A stretch of DNA of 37,270 bases from Bacteroidales bacterium (GCA_022777485.1 JALFGC010000064.1:1-37270), one strand, 5' to 3'. Positions 7,985 through 17,323 are shown, numbered from the stretch's first letter. Numbers and translations: made by a program. Notes: generated from the letters alone by a model not told the origin.

Positions 7985-9556
7985 TTATTGTTTTGTTGCT
8001 AATTCGGTTGTTTGACGCAGATAAGGGTTGTACATTGTCTCACCGGTAGGAATCTCAAAGGTGGTGATACCGGGCTGGAAAGGCGACATGCTGGAGCGGC
8101 TCTTGTACATGTGATTGTCGCCGCGCTCCACTTCTTTGCCCCAACGACGGAATGTCTGCAAGCCGCGACCTTCACCCCAGAGTTCCACGCGCCAGTTGTA
8201 ACGGATGGCTTCACCTAATGCTTCGTGGTCGGACAAAGTAGCCAAATAAGCATCTAACGCTGCTTTCTGACCGTCTTTGAAACGCTCGTCTAACAATTCT
8301 TTCAGGCGCTCCTTGGCTTTCACATCGTCATTGCTGCGCCATGCTGCCTCTGCGGCAATCAGGTACGCTTCCTCCACGCGCATATACACAAGGTCGCTCA
8401 ACCAATCGCGGTCTGACATAGGCTCTGTGCTTGAAGCAGAGAAGAACTTGCCATCAGGGGCGTATTGATAGTTGGGGTCTGCCTTGGGGTTAGCGTTGTA
8501 GTAGTTGTTCCACCAGCCCTCGCGGATGTCCCACTTCATGTCTTGAATCTGCTTATACAAGTTCGCATCTATTCCTTTCACATCGCCCGCCGAAGCATAA
8601 GAGTAGGAGTAGATATCGCATTGACCAAAGAAAGAAGCCAAAGAGGTAGTGTTCTCTACCGTAACATCCAATCCCCAAATCCACGACTTCGTGTCCTTGT
8701 TGTTGAAGCCGTTGGTCAGCACCTCTGCGCGGGGAAGAATCTCTGCTGTGGTCTCTCCGAGGAGATCCTCTGCCTGCTTCAGTGCGTTCTTATAGTCGCC
8801 TTTGTTCAGGTAGGAATAAGCCAAGGTCATGCGTGCCACATCGATGTTTACCTCCAATTTGTTGCTACCGCGGTCTACCTTGTTAAAAACGGAGAAATAC
8901 TGAATCGCGTCAAGCAAGTCTTGTTCCACTCGCAGATACACATCCTCTGCCGTAGAACGCGGAGCACCCAAGAGGGTGTCTTTGCGGGTGTCGTCTTCCG
9001 TATAGACAGGTACAGACAACTCCGTATGGATGTCTATCTCATCAATGGTCTTGCAGAAGAAGCGTTGCAGTCCCGCGTATGCCCATCCGCGCATGGTCAG
9101 CAGTTGCGCATAATAGTAGCCGTTGGTGTACTCCTCATCTGTCATAGTCTTGGCAGCATCTGCATCTGCTTCAGGAATACCCGACGCCTCCAATCCATTG
9201 ATACCCTTATTGCAAAGGCGGATGATGTTGTAATAGTAACTCCAAAAATAGGCGCGACGACCATAGGTCTGCATCTGCTCATCGCCTACAAACCAACCAT
9301 AGCGCTGCGACTTCATAGCGATATCGCTGCTGAGTATATCGGTTGCTAAATCAATACCGCGTTGACCGAAGTAGTCGTGCTCGCCACCATACTCGTACAA
9401 TTTGGAATACACACCGCGCACCGTACCTTCCAGTTTGTTGTCCATCTGCTCGTACTGACCTTCGGTGATGGTGCTACCGCTTGGCAATTGGTTTAAGTCG
9501 CAACCTACCAATGCCAATGCCAATGTAGCCGTCAGTATATAAAATCTTGTTTTCAT
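7985..9556 (-). CDS. SusD/RagB-family nutrient-binding lipoprotein
   Basis: This 523-residue protein has lipobox ALVGC (cysteine 19) and the SusD start CDLNQLPSG. Alpha-helical TPR-like segments follow, such as YYNIIRLCNKGINGLE and YAQLLTMRGWAYAGLQRFF. The C-terminus has the family pattern (IRYNWRVELWGEGRGLQTFRR split over 8160-8220, then YNPYLRQT). It would sit as a lid on its SusC partner and capture ligand at the cell surface. It starts 30 bp after the susC stop codon. No glycoside hydrolase is nearby, so a glycan target is not implied. Confidence 0.93.
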   Translation of the reverse strand: MKTRFYILTATLALALVGCDLNQLPSGSTITEGQYEQMDNKLEGTVRGVYSKLYEYGGEHDYFGQRGIDLATDILSSDIAMKSQRYGWFVGDEQMQTYGRRAYFWSYYYNIIRLCNKGINGLEASGIPEADADAAKTMTDEEYTNGYYYAQLLTMRGWAYAGLQRFFCKTIDEIDIHTELSVPVYTEDDTRKDTLLGAPRSTAEDVYLRVEQDLLDAIQYFSVFNKVDRGSNKLEVNIDVARMTLAYSYLNKGDYKNALKQAEDLLGETTAEILPRAEVLTNGFNNKDTKSWIWGLDVTVENTTSLASFFGQCDIYSYSYASAGDVKGIDANLYKQIQDMKWDIREGWWNNYYNANPKADPNYQYAPDGKFFSASSTEPMSDRDWLSDLVYMRVEEAYLIAAEAAWRSNDDVKAKERLKELLDERFKDGQKAALDAYLATLSDHEALGEAIRYNWRVELWGEGRGLQTFRRWGKEVERGDNHMYKSRSSMSPFQPGITTFEIPTGETMYNPYLRQTTELATKQ

Positions 9557-9586
9557 TGCTGTATTCTTCTATTTATCGGTTAGACA

Positions 9587-12500
9587 TTAGAAAGATAGTT
9601 TAATACCACCCATAATGGTTGACAACGGACTGTAGCCATGGGTGTCAGATGAACCCGTGAACGAGGTCATCGGGTTGTAACCCTTGCGAGCGGTCAAAAT
9701 AGCCAAGTTGCTTGCGCTGACATAGATGTTCAAGCGGTTCAGTTTGATTTTCTCAATCAACTTCTTGGGGAAGTTGTAACCTACCTGAATATCATTGAGC
9801 GAGAGGTAAGAGTTGCTTGTCAGGAAACGGGTGGAGGACATGTTGGTGAAGGAAGCATAGTCGCCCATTCCGTTGGTCAACTTAGGAATGTTGGTGTTGG
9901 TGTTCATCTCCGTCCACGAGTTAAGCATGTCCACATGCCAGTTGTGTCCGCCTACTACGCCGTCGTCCATCAAGGTCATGTAGGTGTAGTCATAGCCATA
10001 ACCACCGATACGATAAGAGCACGAAGCCGAGATGGTTACACCATATACCTCCAAGTCGATACCGAAACCGCCGTCCAAGTCGGGCAGATAAGACTGACCG
10101 GTATATTGCAGGGTGGCAAACGAAGCGTTGTTCGTGCTATCGCATGCAAGGTAGGTCTTGGCATCCTTGTCCGGATTATCCAATTCCCATTGGTGGAGTG
10201 AAGGAATGTAGTTGCGCTCATTGTTATCCAAGGCAGCACCTAACTCTCCCTTGTTGGGGTCATACCACGCTTCGTACAGTGCTTCACCCTTATCGTTGAT
10301 ACCGGCATACACATGGGTGTAGTGGTCGTACATGGAGTGTCCCACAGACATAGCGCCCGACATCTGCTGACGCACAGCAGTACCATCTGCCTTATAATAG
10401 TCAATAGGCATCTCCAACATCTTGTTCGTGTAGTGCGCTCCGTTGAGACGGATATCCAACTTCACATTACGAGTGTCTATCGCATGTACCTTGAAACCAA
10501 ACTCCACACCTTGGTTCACCATCTTCGCATCGTTCACGGGCAGCGAACTATATCCCAAAGAGGGGGCTACCGCACGACTGAAGAGCAGGTTGTTCGTCAG
10601 TTTGTAGAAATAATCCAACTCTACATCTAACCACTTGCCAACAGAGAACTCCAAACCAAGGTCGGTGATGTTCGCACGCTCCCAAGTAATGCTCTCATTA
10701 CCCTTGCTTCCCCATACATAGCCTATCTCACCATTTACATTCTCAATCGTGTAGAGGTCTGTGTAAGAATACAAGGAATTTACTTGGTTACCCAACTCAC
10801 CCCAACTCAAACGCAACTTGCCGTCTTTCAGGTACTCACGAGCAGGCTCGCAGAAATCTTCATTGGTGAATGTCCATGCCAAACCCACAGAGCCGAAATG
10901 GCCCCAGCGGTTCTGCGGCGCATAGCGGGAAGAACCGTCCGCACGGTAGTTGGCTGTAACAGCATAGCGCTCTTTGTAACTATACATCGCCGATACCAAC
11001 CACGAATCCAAGGCAAAGCGGTTAGTAGTACCGGACACATCGTTCATCTGGATACCATTACCCAACTCAAGGCTGCTGCCGTCTGCCAAGTAGGATTTAT
11101 AGCCGTACATATACCCCATTTGGTAAATGTAGTTCTCATGTCCTGCCATCACGCGGATAGTGTGGTCTCCAAACTCCTTGTTGTACTCCAACAACTCCTG
11201 CGCAGAGATAGTCAACATGTGGTCATCCTCTTGCAGAATACGACCAATCCCCTCAGCATCACCATAATACTTGTTCGTAAGTTGGCTGCCTTTTTGGTTC
11301 ATGTAGTGAATACCGGCATTCACTGTGAACTTCAAGCCATCGTATAACTTAAACTCCAACGAACCTTTGGCATCCAACGTATTCGTTACATAGCGCTCTT
11401 TGTCCAAACGAAGCGAACCGGCTGGGTTGATACCGAAACCGAAAGCACGGTTCAAGGTTGTACCATAGTCGTATGCCAACATTCCCGTGCGCGGGTCAGT
11501 ATAGGTCTCGCCGTTCTCATTACGCAGATAAACAGGATAAATCGCAGGAATAGCATTCACATAGTAGAAACCATTGTTCATCGCACCATCGCCGTCTTGG
11601 TCAGGTGAGTTCATATCAGAATAAGCGTAGGATAAATTCACATTTCCTTTCAGCCATTTTTTAGGCTTGAAGTCAATGTTGCTACGCAGAGTGAAACGGT
11701 TGTAGTCAGAAGCCTGGTAGTAGCCTTCGTCCATCAGGTAACCGATACTGGTATAGTAGTTCACTTTCTCTGTACCGCCATGGAACTTGATGCTGGCATC
11801 TACCTTTTGACCTACGCGGAAAATAGCGTCTTTCCATGATTCCAACTGCTCATAACCTTTGCGGCGGGTCTCGGGGGTCATCAAGGTGGGGTCGGCTCCA
11901 TATCTTGCCAGCGATTTGCCGTCCGCAGAGGCTTCTGCCGAGATTAAGAAACGACCTTCTTCCTCCCATAGGTTATAGCCTTTGGGCAGACCGCTTTTGC
12001 TATATAGTGCATTGTGGGCGGCATCTATGGCTGAACTTACGGTAGAACCGGTGGAACGAAAACCATTATAAAGCGCAAGCCACGACATTTCTACGTATTG
12101 CTCAGGGCTGGAGATAGTCTCGTACATAGGCAACAAACGCATGTTCGCACCATACTTCACATCCACATCTATCTTCCCTTCATCGCCGGAGTTACCTTTC
12201 TTCGTAGTGATGACAATCACACCGTTAGCACCACGCGAACCATAGAGAGAGGTGGCGGTTGCGTCTTTCAAAGTTGTCACTGAAGCGATATCACCCGGGT
12301 CAATAGACGAGATGTCGCCGTCGTAGGTAACACCATCCACCACATACAGCGGTGTGCTGCTACCGTTGAGCGAACCCACACCGCGCACCACAATGGTGGC
12401 GTTGGTTCCGGGCTGACCGCTGGTATTGATAACTTGCACACCGGCTACCTCACCGGTCAGTGCCTTGGATATCTCAGTCGGGCTCTTCTTCTCAATGGTT

Positions 12501-12868
12501 TCGGCATCCACTGCCTGCGCCGAACCGGCATAACTACCCTTCGACACATTACCATAACCGGTTACAACCACCTCTTGAATCACCTCGGTGGCCTCGTGCA
12601 ACACTACGCGCACGCTGCGCTTGACGGCTACTTCTTGCGTCTGCATTCCGACATAACTTACTACCAACACGGTAGCATCATCGGGTACCGTCAGGAAAAA
12701 CTCACCATCATAATCGGTTATCGTACCCTGGGTCCCACCCTTCACTTGGATACTTGCACCGATAATCGGCTCGTTCTTCTCATCTACTACCACACCGCTA
12801 ACCTGCTGCTCCGCCATCATCACGATGCTGAGCATACATAGCGCCATAAGTGTAAAGAACTTTTTCAT
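9587..12868 (-). CDS. SusC/RagA-family TonB-dependent outer-membrane transporter
   Basis: This 1093-residue protein has a signal peptide (residues 1-19), then a carboxypeptidase-D regulatory-like domain (22-90). A TonB-box-like VVVTGYG (100-106) and a plug domain (about 107-225) with the RGVGSLNG and PLYVVDGV motifs follow. The remainder is the beta-barrel, ending in GGIKLSF with a terminal aromatic residue for outer-membrane insertion. It imports a macromolecule fragment or peptide with its SusD partner, driven by TonB-ExbBD encoded elsewhere. It is first in a three-gene operon read from 12985-13016. Confidence 0.95.
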   Translation of the reverse strand: MKKFFTLMALCMLSIVMMAEQQVSGVVVDEKNEPIIGASIQVKGGTQGTITDYDGEFFLTVPDDATVLVVSYVGMQTQEVAVKRSVRVVLHEATEVIQEVVVTGYGNVSKGSYAGSAQAVDAETIEKKSPTEISKALTGEVAGVQVINTSGQPGTNATIVVRGVGSLNGSSTPLYVVDGVTYDGDISSIDPGDIASVTTLKDATATSLYGSRGANGVIVITTKKGNSGDEGKIDVDVKYGANMRLLPMYETISSPEQYVEMSWLALYNGFRSTGSTVSSAIDAAHNALYSKSGLPKGYNLWEEEGRFLISAEASADGKSLARYGADPTLMTPETRRKGYEQLESWKDAIFRVGQKVDASIKFHGGTEKVNYYTSIGYLMDEGYYQASDYNRFTLRSNIDFKPKKWLKGNVNLSYAYSDMNSPDQDGDGAMNNGFYYVNAIPAIYPVYLRNENGETYTDPRTGMLAYDYGTTLNRAFGFGINPAGSLRLDKERYVTNTLDAKGSLEFKLYDGLKFTVNAGIHYMNQKGSQLTNKYYGDAEGIGRILQEDDHMLTISAQELLEYNKEFGDHTIRVMAGHENYIYQMGYMYGYKSYLADGSSLELGNGIQMNDVSGTTNRFALDSWLVSAMYSYKERYAVTANYRADGSSRYAPQNRWGHFGSVGLAWTFTNEDFCEPAREYLKDGKLRLSWGELGNQVNSLYSYTDLYTIENVNGEIGYVWGSKGNESITWERANITDLGLEFSVGKWLDVELDYFYKLTNNLLFSRAVAPSLGYSSLPVNDAKMVNQGVEFGFKVHAIDTRNVKLDIRLNGAHYTNKMLEMPIDYYKADGTAVRQQMSGAMSVGHSMYDHYTHVYAGINDKGEALYEAWYDPNKGELGAALDNNERNYIPSLHQWELDNPDKDAKTYLACDSTNNASFATLQYTGQSYLPDLDGGFGIDLEVYGVTISASCSYRIGGYGYDYTYMTLMDDGVVGGHNWHVDMLNSWTEMNTNTNIPKLTNGMGDYASFTNMSSTRFLTSNSYLSLNDIQVGYNFPKKLIEKIKLNRLNIYVSASNLAILTARKGYNPMTSFTGSSDTHGYSPLSTIMGGIKLSF

Positions 12869-12984
12869 CCGTTTGTTTATTTAATTAGAGTTTTGTTATC
12901 GTGCTTACCTTTTTTCAGCGGTATCTCCTTCCATCCGCTTACTTTTTGCTATCTGTATTTTATCCCGTTTATTGAATAAGTGCG

Positions 12985-13016
12985 CAAAGATACGGCTTTT
13001 TTTTTATATATGCAAA
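12985..13016 (-). promoter_or_regulatory. Promoter of the SusC-SusD-lipoprotein operon
   Basis: On the minus strand, TTTG (13013-13016) and TATCTTTG (12985-12992) are separated by 20 bp. The leader before susC is about 110 nt. No ECF sigma/anti-sigma pair or HTCS regulator gene is visible nearby. The rest of 12869-13118 shows no gene. Confidence 0.85.
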
Positions 13017-13118
13017 TATTTGGCAAGAAAAATGCACTTTTCCTTCAAAAATGTGCCGAAAAACATATTTTTTAATACTAAATTGAAAAAAAATGAGCTG
13101 TACAACATAAAAATCAGC

Positions 13119-14390
13119 CTATTTGTAGGTCAAAATAGACAAATGACAAGGTGTCAGTATTTCTTCTGACGCTTTGATTAATTGAGAGGTTGTTGTTTGT
13201 GCAATTTGCTCAAATGTTTCCGCCCATGTCGGCGCGTGCCCAAAATACAAGACCGACTTCGCCATGGCGAGGGCATTGTTTTCTTGGTTGAGTGACCCAA
13301 TCGCCATCTGCCCGCGCAGTTGCCGCAGGGCTTTCGACACCTGCTGCTCGCTCAGCGGGTGGGAGCATAGTTTCTCTAACTCTTCGTTGCAGAGCCGCAA
13401 ACACTCGTCGAAATGCTCAGGTTCACAAGCGAAATAGGTGCACCAATAGCCCGTATCCGAGAGAGGCGTATAGGTGGACTCCACGGTATAAACCAGCCCG
13501 CGAGACTCACGCAGACGCAGATTGAGCCGAGAGTTAAGGCTGCCTCCTCCTATTATATTATTAAGGAGATAGAATGGTAATTGCAGTTCGTGCCCGAGAG
13601 GGTAAGCGATATTCCCCAACATAGCGTGCACCTGATGGGTGTGGCGCTTGTAGGATATATGCTGTCTGTTTCGCGGGGCTGTCGCGGGTCTGTCGCGGGT
13701 CTCCCGCAGGTTTCCTGCAGGGTTACAGGATGGATTCTCGCCAACGCCGACCCCTCCAAACTCCCGTTCAGCGAGGCGGAAAAAACGCTCGGGGGCAATA
13801 CTGCCTTGACAGAAGACCACCATCCGCTCCGCCCGATAGTGCAGACGCATCCATTGCTGTGGATAAGCCGAGGATGAGCCGATGTTGCGAAGGGTCTTCT
13901 TGGTGCCGAGGATAGGCATTGCCAGAGGGTGCCCGTCGAAGAGCATCCCCTCGAAATCGTCATAGATGAGTTCGCTCGGAGAGTCGTTGTAACTCTCTAT
14001 CTCGTCGAAGATAACCCCCAACTCCTTGTCGGTCTCGTGTTTTGGAAAAGTGGGGCGCAACACCATTTCCGCTAGCAGACGAAGCGTGCGCCTGAGGTGC
14101 TCGGGCAGCGTAGCGGCATAGAAAGTGGTCTCCTCCTTTGTCGTGTAGGCGTTTATCTCACCGCCGATACCCTCTATACTATTGATAATCTGCCGAGCGG
14201 TATGCCGCTCCGTTCCTTTGAAGACGCAGTGCTCAATGTAGTGCGCCATACCGTTCTCGGTAGGCAACTCGTCTCGGGTGCCCACACCGACCATCACACC
14301 CACATAGACCACCGGCGAATCAATCCTGCGCACCACTAATCGCACACCATTGGGCAGATTATGGTAAAAAGTTTCGCTATTCTCTTGCAT
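13119..14390 (-). CDS. M16-family zinc peptidase
   Basis: This 423-residue protein belongs to the pitrilysin/processing-peptidase family. HYIEH at 50-54 is the inverted zinc motif HxxEH, and E130 in the FDEI segment is at the expected spacing for the third ligand, so this copy looks catalytically competent. The C-terminal half has the family's RLRESRGLVY signature. I chose ATG 14390 rather than the longer 14438, because the longer form overlaps the divergent tRNA-Leu promoter and adds residues unlike the family start. There is no signal peptide, so it is probably cytosolic. It is not in an obvious operon. Confidence 0.9.
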   Translation of the reverse strand: MQENSETFYHNLPNGVRLVVRRIDSPVVYVGVMVGVGTRDELPTENGMAHYIEHCVFKGTERHTARQIINSIEGIGGEINAYTTKEETTFYAATLPEHLRRTLRLLAEMVLRPTFPKHETDKELGVIFDEIESYNDSPSELIYDDFEGMLFDGHPLAMPILGTKKTLRNIGSSSAYPQQWMRLHYRAERMVVFCQGSIAPERFFRLAEREFGGVGVGENPSCNPAGNLRETRDRPATAPRNRQHISYKRHTHQVHAMLGNIAYPLGHELQLPFYLLNNIIGGGSLNSRLNLRLRESRGLVYTVESTYTPLSDTGYWCTYFACEPEHFDECLRLCNEELEKLCSHPLSEQQVSKALRQLRGQMAIGSLNQENNALAMAKSVLYFGHAPTWAETFEQIAQTTTSQLIKASEEILTPCHLSILTYK

Positions 14391-14415
14391 ATATGAAAAA
14401 AATGTTGTACCTTTG
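14384..14415 (+). promoter_or_regulatory. Promoter of tRNA-Leu
   Basis: CTTG (14384-14387, TTG core) and TACCTTTG (14408-14415) are separated by 20 bp, about 24 bp upstream of the mature tRNA. It overlaps the start codon of the divergent M16 peptidase gene, so the two transcripts overlap at their 5' ends. Confidence 0.85.
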
Positions 14416-14438
14416 CACCCGATTTCGTTACTATACAC

Positions 14439-14520
14439 GCGGCATTGGCGGAATTGGTAGACGCGCCAGACTTAGGATCTGGTTCCTAACAGAGTGAAGG
14501 TTCGAGTCCTTTATGCCGCA
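14439..14520 (+). tRNA. tRNA-Leu(TAG)
   Basis: This 82-nt type II tRNA has acceptor arms GCGGCAT and ATGCCGC, discriminator A at 14520, and D-loop GGTAGACGCG. The anticodon loop CTTAGGA gives TAG at 14473-14475. The T arm is AGGTTCGAGTCCT. CCA is not encoded. Confidence 0.96.
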
Positions 14521-14521
14521 C

Positions 14522-14546
14522 AACGAGCCCGTTTGGCTCGTTTTTT
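14522..14546 (+). terminator. Terminator after tRNA-Leu
   Basis: An 8-bp stem (AACGAGCC with GGCTCGTT) is followed by six T (14541-14546). It starts two bases after the tRNA. Confidence 0.92.
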
Positions 14547-14626
14547 GTAGGAGTAATCCTATACGCCCTAAAACACTTAATAATCTATGGAGTTTCTATA
14601 CTCTTTCAAATAAACAACCAAATAGT

Positions 14627-15145
14627 ATGAAAAAGATTTCTTTTGTTATTCTCACAATGGCACTGGTGCTGCTTACTGCCTCGTGTGAGTTTGAAAACAA
14701 TTCTCAGTACACTCCTCAGATTGCTCTGTCCCTGCCCATACGCTTTTGCGGACCTGCTGACACCTTAGTGGTGAAAGATACTCTTGGCTACCGTTACGAT
14801 AAAGACGGAAAGGCAGTGCTCGACACCATTCATGTGGGCGATACAGTGCGGATGGTAGTGGCTCTCAGTGCACAGGGCAATATGCTGACCGGCTTCCATA
14901 CTACATGGGACACTGCGGCACTGCAACTGGAATACCTCGCAATGGACTCTATTATGTTTGCTTTGGATACCGCCAAGAGCAATATCGCTGCCGGCACGCT
15001 AAGTTTCCTTCCGGGTTACAACATGGCAGTGTTCCCCATCCGCTACATCCCACGCAAGAGCGCTACTACGGATATCACTATGGAAGTACAATCAGACTCC
15101 AAGTATTCGCCTACCAAGTTTACCATCCAACAGACAGCGCAATAG
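14627..15145 (+). CDS. Small lipoprotein of unknown function
   Basis: The 172-residue product has a lipoprotein signal with lipobox LTASC (cysteine 20). The start is ATG 14627 because the signal begins there. An in-frame ATG at 14513 lies inside the tRNA and its terminator and cannot be real. The mature part looks all-beta, with repeated DTxxVxDTLGYRYD and DTIHVGDTV stretches, and may be an Ig-like domain. I do not recognise the family. The gene converges on mazG, with a repeat element between them. Confidence 0.75.
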   Translation: MKKISFVILTMALVLLTASCEFENNSQYTPQIALSLPIRFCGPADTLVVKDTLGYRYDKDGKAVLDTIHVGDTVRMVVALSAQGNMLTGFHTTWDTAALQLEYLAMDSIMFALDTAKSNIAAGTLSFLPGYNMAVFPIRYIPRKSATTDITMEVQSDSKYSPTKFTIQQTAQ

Positions 15146-15150
15146 TCAAA

Positions 15151-15257
15151 GACGAAAGATAAAAGACAAAGGATAAAAGACGAAATAGCATCCACGCTCA
15201 GGTTTTTCAGAGACGAGGGTAATAAGTCTTTTATCCTTTATCTTTTATCCTTTATCC
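15151..15257. repeat. GGATAAA-heptamer inverted-repeat element, copy 2 (overlaps mazG end)
   Basis: The left arm (15151-15188) and right arm (15218-15257) flank the conserved core GACGAGGGTAATAAGTC (15212-15228). The right arm crosses the stop codon of mazG. It separates two convergent genes and could act as a two-way terminator, though neither arm ends in a long T run. Confidence 0.8.
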
Positions 15258-16042
15258 AACACCTGTTTGGCTTCCTGCCATAGGGTTTCCATCTCGTCAA
15301 GGCTCATCTCTCCCATGCGCTTGCCCATCTCTGTCCCGCGCTGCTCAATATAGTTGAAGCGGCGGATGAACTTCTGATTAGTCATCTCCAATGCGTTGTC
15401 GGGGCGTATCTTGTACTTGCGGGCGGCATTCACCAATGCGAACAGCAGGTCGCCGAACTCTTGCGTCATCGCCTCGCGCGTCTGCCCCTCCTTGCGGCAT
15501 TCTTCTTCAAACTCGCCTATCTCCTCTTTCACTTTTGCCCACACATCTTCGGGGTTCTCCCAGTCGAAGCCTACGTTTGCCACTTTGTCTTGTATGCGAT
15601 AGGCTTTCACCAACGCGGGCAGTGCTTCGGGGATACCCGCCAGCACGGTCTTGTTGCCGCCTTTCTCTTTCAGTTTCACCTGCTCCCACAGATGGCACAC
15701 ATCCTCTGCATTCTTCGCAGCAGCCTCGCCATACACATGCGGATGGCGGAAAATCAACTTGTCGCAAATACGGTTGCACACATCGGCTATGTCGAAGTCG
15801 CCCGTCTCGCTGCCCATCTTCGCGTAGAATACTACATGCAGCAGTACATCGCCTAACTCCTTGCTAATCTCCGTCTTATCTTGTTGCACAATGGCGGAGG
15901 CAAGTTCATACACCTCCTCTATCGTGTTCTCTCGCAGGCTTTCGAAAGTCTGTTTCCTGTCCCACGGGCATTTCTCCCGCAACTCGTCCATCACCGTCAG
16001 CAGGCGGTCGAAGGCTTTCAGTTGTTCTTCGCGTGTGTGCAT
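15245..16042 (-). CDS. mazG: Nucleoside triphosphate pyrophosphohydrolase MazG
   Basis: This 265-residue cytosolic enzyme hydrolyses NTPs to NMP and pyrophosphate, as a house-cleaning and stress-response activity. Two MazG modules are visible. The first has CPWDRKQTFESL, then EEVYELASAI and ELGDVLLHVVFYAKMG with the acidic metal ligands. The second has VGFDWENPEDVWAKVKEEIGEFEEE and EFGDLLFALVNAAR. The length is normal. The last codons (LDKG stop) lie inside a GGATAAA repeat, so the exact C-terminus is repeat-derived. The start codon is 4 bp from the lpxH stop codon, so the two are co-transcribed. Confidence 0.95.
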   Translation of the reverse strand: MHTREEQLKAFDRLLTVMDELREKCPWDRKQTFESLRENTIEEVYELASAIVQQDKTEISKELGDVLLHVVFYAKMGSETGDFDIADVCNRICDKLIFRHPHVYGEAAAKNAEDVCHLWEQVKLKEKGGNKTVLAGIPEALPALVKAYRIQDKVANVGFDWENPEDVWAKVKEEIGEFEEECRKEGQTREAMTQEFGDLLFALVNAARKYKIRPDNALEMTNQKFIRRFNYIEQRGTEMGKRMGEMSLDEMETLWQEAKQVLDKG

Positions 16043-16046
16043 TGTC

Positions 16047-16835
16047 TTATGGTTTATAGTTTATCAGTTCAAACCGATTATCTTGCAGTCTGCCATATGT
16101 CCACTGTTGGAAGCAGTCGCCGAGGATAACAACGCGGCTGCTGCCGGTGATTTGCAGGTCAAGGTCAATATGGCGGTGCCCGAAGATGTAGAAATCGCGG
16201 TGGTTGCCCAGCCGCTCCTGCTCCTTGGCAAAAAGCACTAATTCCTCGTTCTGCTCGCCCTTATAGGGGCAAGGGTGTGCCAACTCTTTCAGGCGGCTGC
16301 GCTTTGCCCACTCGTAGCCCAACTCATTGCCCCACTTCGGCGGCAGCAAACGAAACCAGAACTGACAGAAGGGGCTGTGGAAGACCTTCCGAAGCCAAAT
16401 GAAGCGCTTGATTTTCTTTAAGATAGGCGCAGGATAAAGTTTCTCATAATCCGATGGCAACACCCCGTCACCGTGGCACATATACACCCGCTTGCCCGCT
16501 ATCTCCGCGTCGAGTGGGCGACGGTGGATAGTCATACCCGTGGCTTTCGCCAAGCGCCCGAATGTCCATAGGTCGTGGTTGCCAATGAAGAAATGCACCG
16601 CAATCCCTCTGTCCGTCAAGTTCCGCATGCACTGCAACAGCGGTGCATACTGCGCTTTGGACCGGTCTCGCCAAAAGTACTCGCACCAGTAGTCGAAGAT
16701 ATCGCCCAACAAGTAGATGGCGGTGGCGTCTTGCCCGATATACTGCAACAAATCCACCAACTGCTGTTGGTGGTTCTGTCCGTCCGCAATAGCCCGCGAA
16801 CCGATATGTGCATCGCTAAGAAAATATACTGCCAT
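16047..16835 (-). CDS. lpxH: UDP-2,3-diacylglucosamine diphosphatase (LpxH-like)
   Basis: This 262-residue metallophosphoesterase probably makes lipid X from UDP-2,3-diacylglucosamine in lipid A synthesis, at the inner face of the cytoplasmic membrane. The metal-binding blocks are SDAHIGS near the start, LLGDIFDYW, FIGNHDLW, CHGDG and GHRHIDL, in the expected order. The length fits LpxH. It could also be a related Bacteroidota phosphoesterase, since the substrate is assigned by family only. It is 4 bp upstream of mazG. Confidence 0.85.
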   Translation of the reverse strand: MAVYFLSDAHIGSRAIADGQNHQQQLVDLLQYIGQDATAIYLLGDIFDYWCEYFWRDRSKAQYAPLLQCMRNLTDRGIAVHFFIGNHDLWTFGRLAKATGMTIHRRPLDAEIAGKRVYMCHGDGVLPSDYEKLYPAPILKKIKRFIWLRKVFHSPFCQFWFRLLPPKWGNELGYEWAKRSRLKELAHPCPYKGEQNEELVLFAKEQERLGNHRDFYIFGHRHIDLDLQITGSSRVVILGDCFQQWTYGRLQDNRFELINYKP

Positions 16836-17003
16836 AATGGATTATTGACCGCTGCGCTTTCCGACTATTTCATTGTCCGACTGCTTCGCTTAAAGACTTA
16901 TTCACTCATCCGTACTATATCAGTATGACAGCCGCAGGCGGTCTGTCAGCGTCATCGGTCTGTCAGTCGTTAGACGGTCGTTCAGCGCGTAGCGCGGTCT
17001 TTT
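16836..17003. other. Intergenic, degenerate GGTCTGTCAG repeats
   Basis: This 168-bp spacer separates the SufT-like gene from lpxH. It contains GGTCTGTCAG-type repeats (16938-16965) in a hairpin-prone context (GCCGCAGGCGG). A CGCG stem next to a T run at 16989-17003 would only suit a plus-strand transcript. I see no gene. Confidence 0.5.
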
Positions 17004-17318
17004 TTACAGCATTCCCAACTCCAATTTGGCTTCCTCGGACATCATGTCTTTGCTCCATTCCGGCTCAAAGACGATATTCACGTTTACAGTCTCTATGCCG
17101 TCCACGCTGCCGACTTTCTGCTTAATGTCTTCTACAAGGAACTCCCCTGCGGGGCAACTCGGAGCCGTCAGCGTCATGTCAATAGTGCATACGCCGGGCT
17201 CGGTCAGGTCTATCTTGTATATCAGTCCGAGGTCGTAGATATTGACGGGTATTTCAGGGTCGAACACCGTCTTTATCATCTTCAGTACTTGTTCTTCTTG
17301 CTCTAAAAATTCGTTCAT
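17004..17318 (-). CDS. DUF59/MIP18-family Fe-S assembly protein, SufT-like
   Basis: This 104-residue protein has the DUF59 core: VFDPEIPVNIYDLGLIY near the start, then MTLTAPSCPAG with the conserved cysteine, then FEPEWSKDMMSEEAKLELG. Members assist iron-sulfur cluster maturation or transfer. The gene lies downstream of sufC and sufD in one apparent transcript, which supports that role. It starts 5 bp after the SPFH gene ends. Confidence 0.88.
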   Translation of the reverse strand: MNEFLEQEEQVLKMIKTVFDPEIPVNIYDLGLIYKIDLTEPGVCTIDMTLTAPSCPAGEFLVEDIKQKVGSVDGIETVNVNIVFEPEWSKDMMSEEAKLELGML

Positions 17319-17323
17319 ATTCC

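Noticed and set aside
8465..9349. A 294-residue plus-strand open frame
   Set aside because: It is antisense to the SusD gene and shows no family features.
6782..12868. A complete polysaccharide utilisation locus
   Set aside because: No carbohydrate-active enzyme, sulfatase or regulator accompanies the SusC/SusD pair.
14391..14438. The longer start of the M16 peptidase at 14438
   Set aside because: It would add 16 residues unlike the family and overlap the tRNA-Leu promoter; ATG 14390 fits better.
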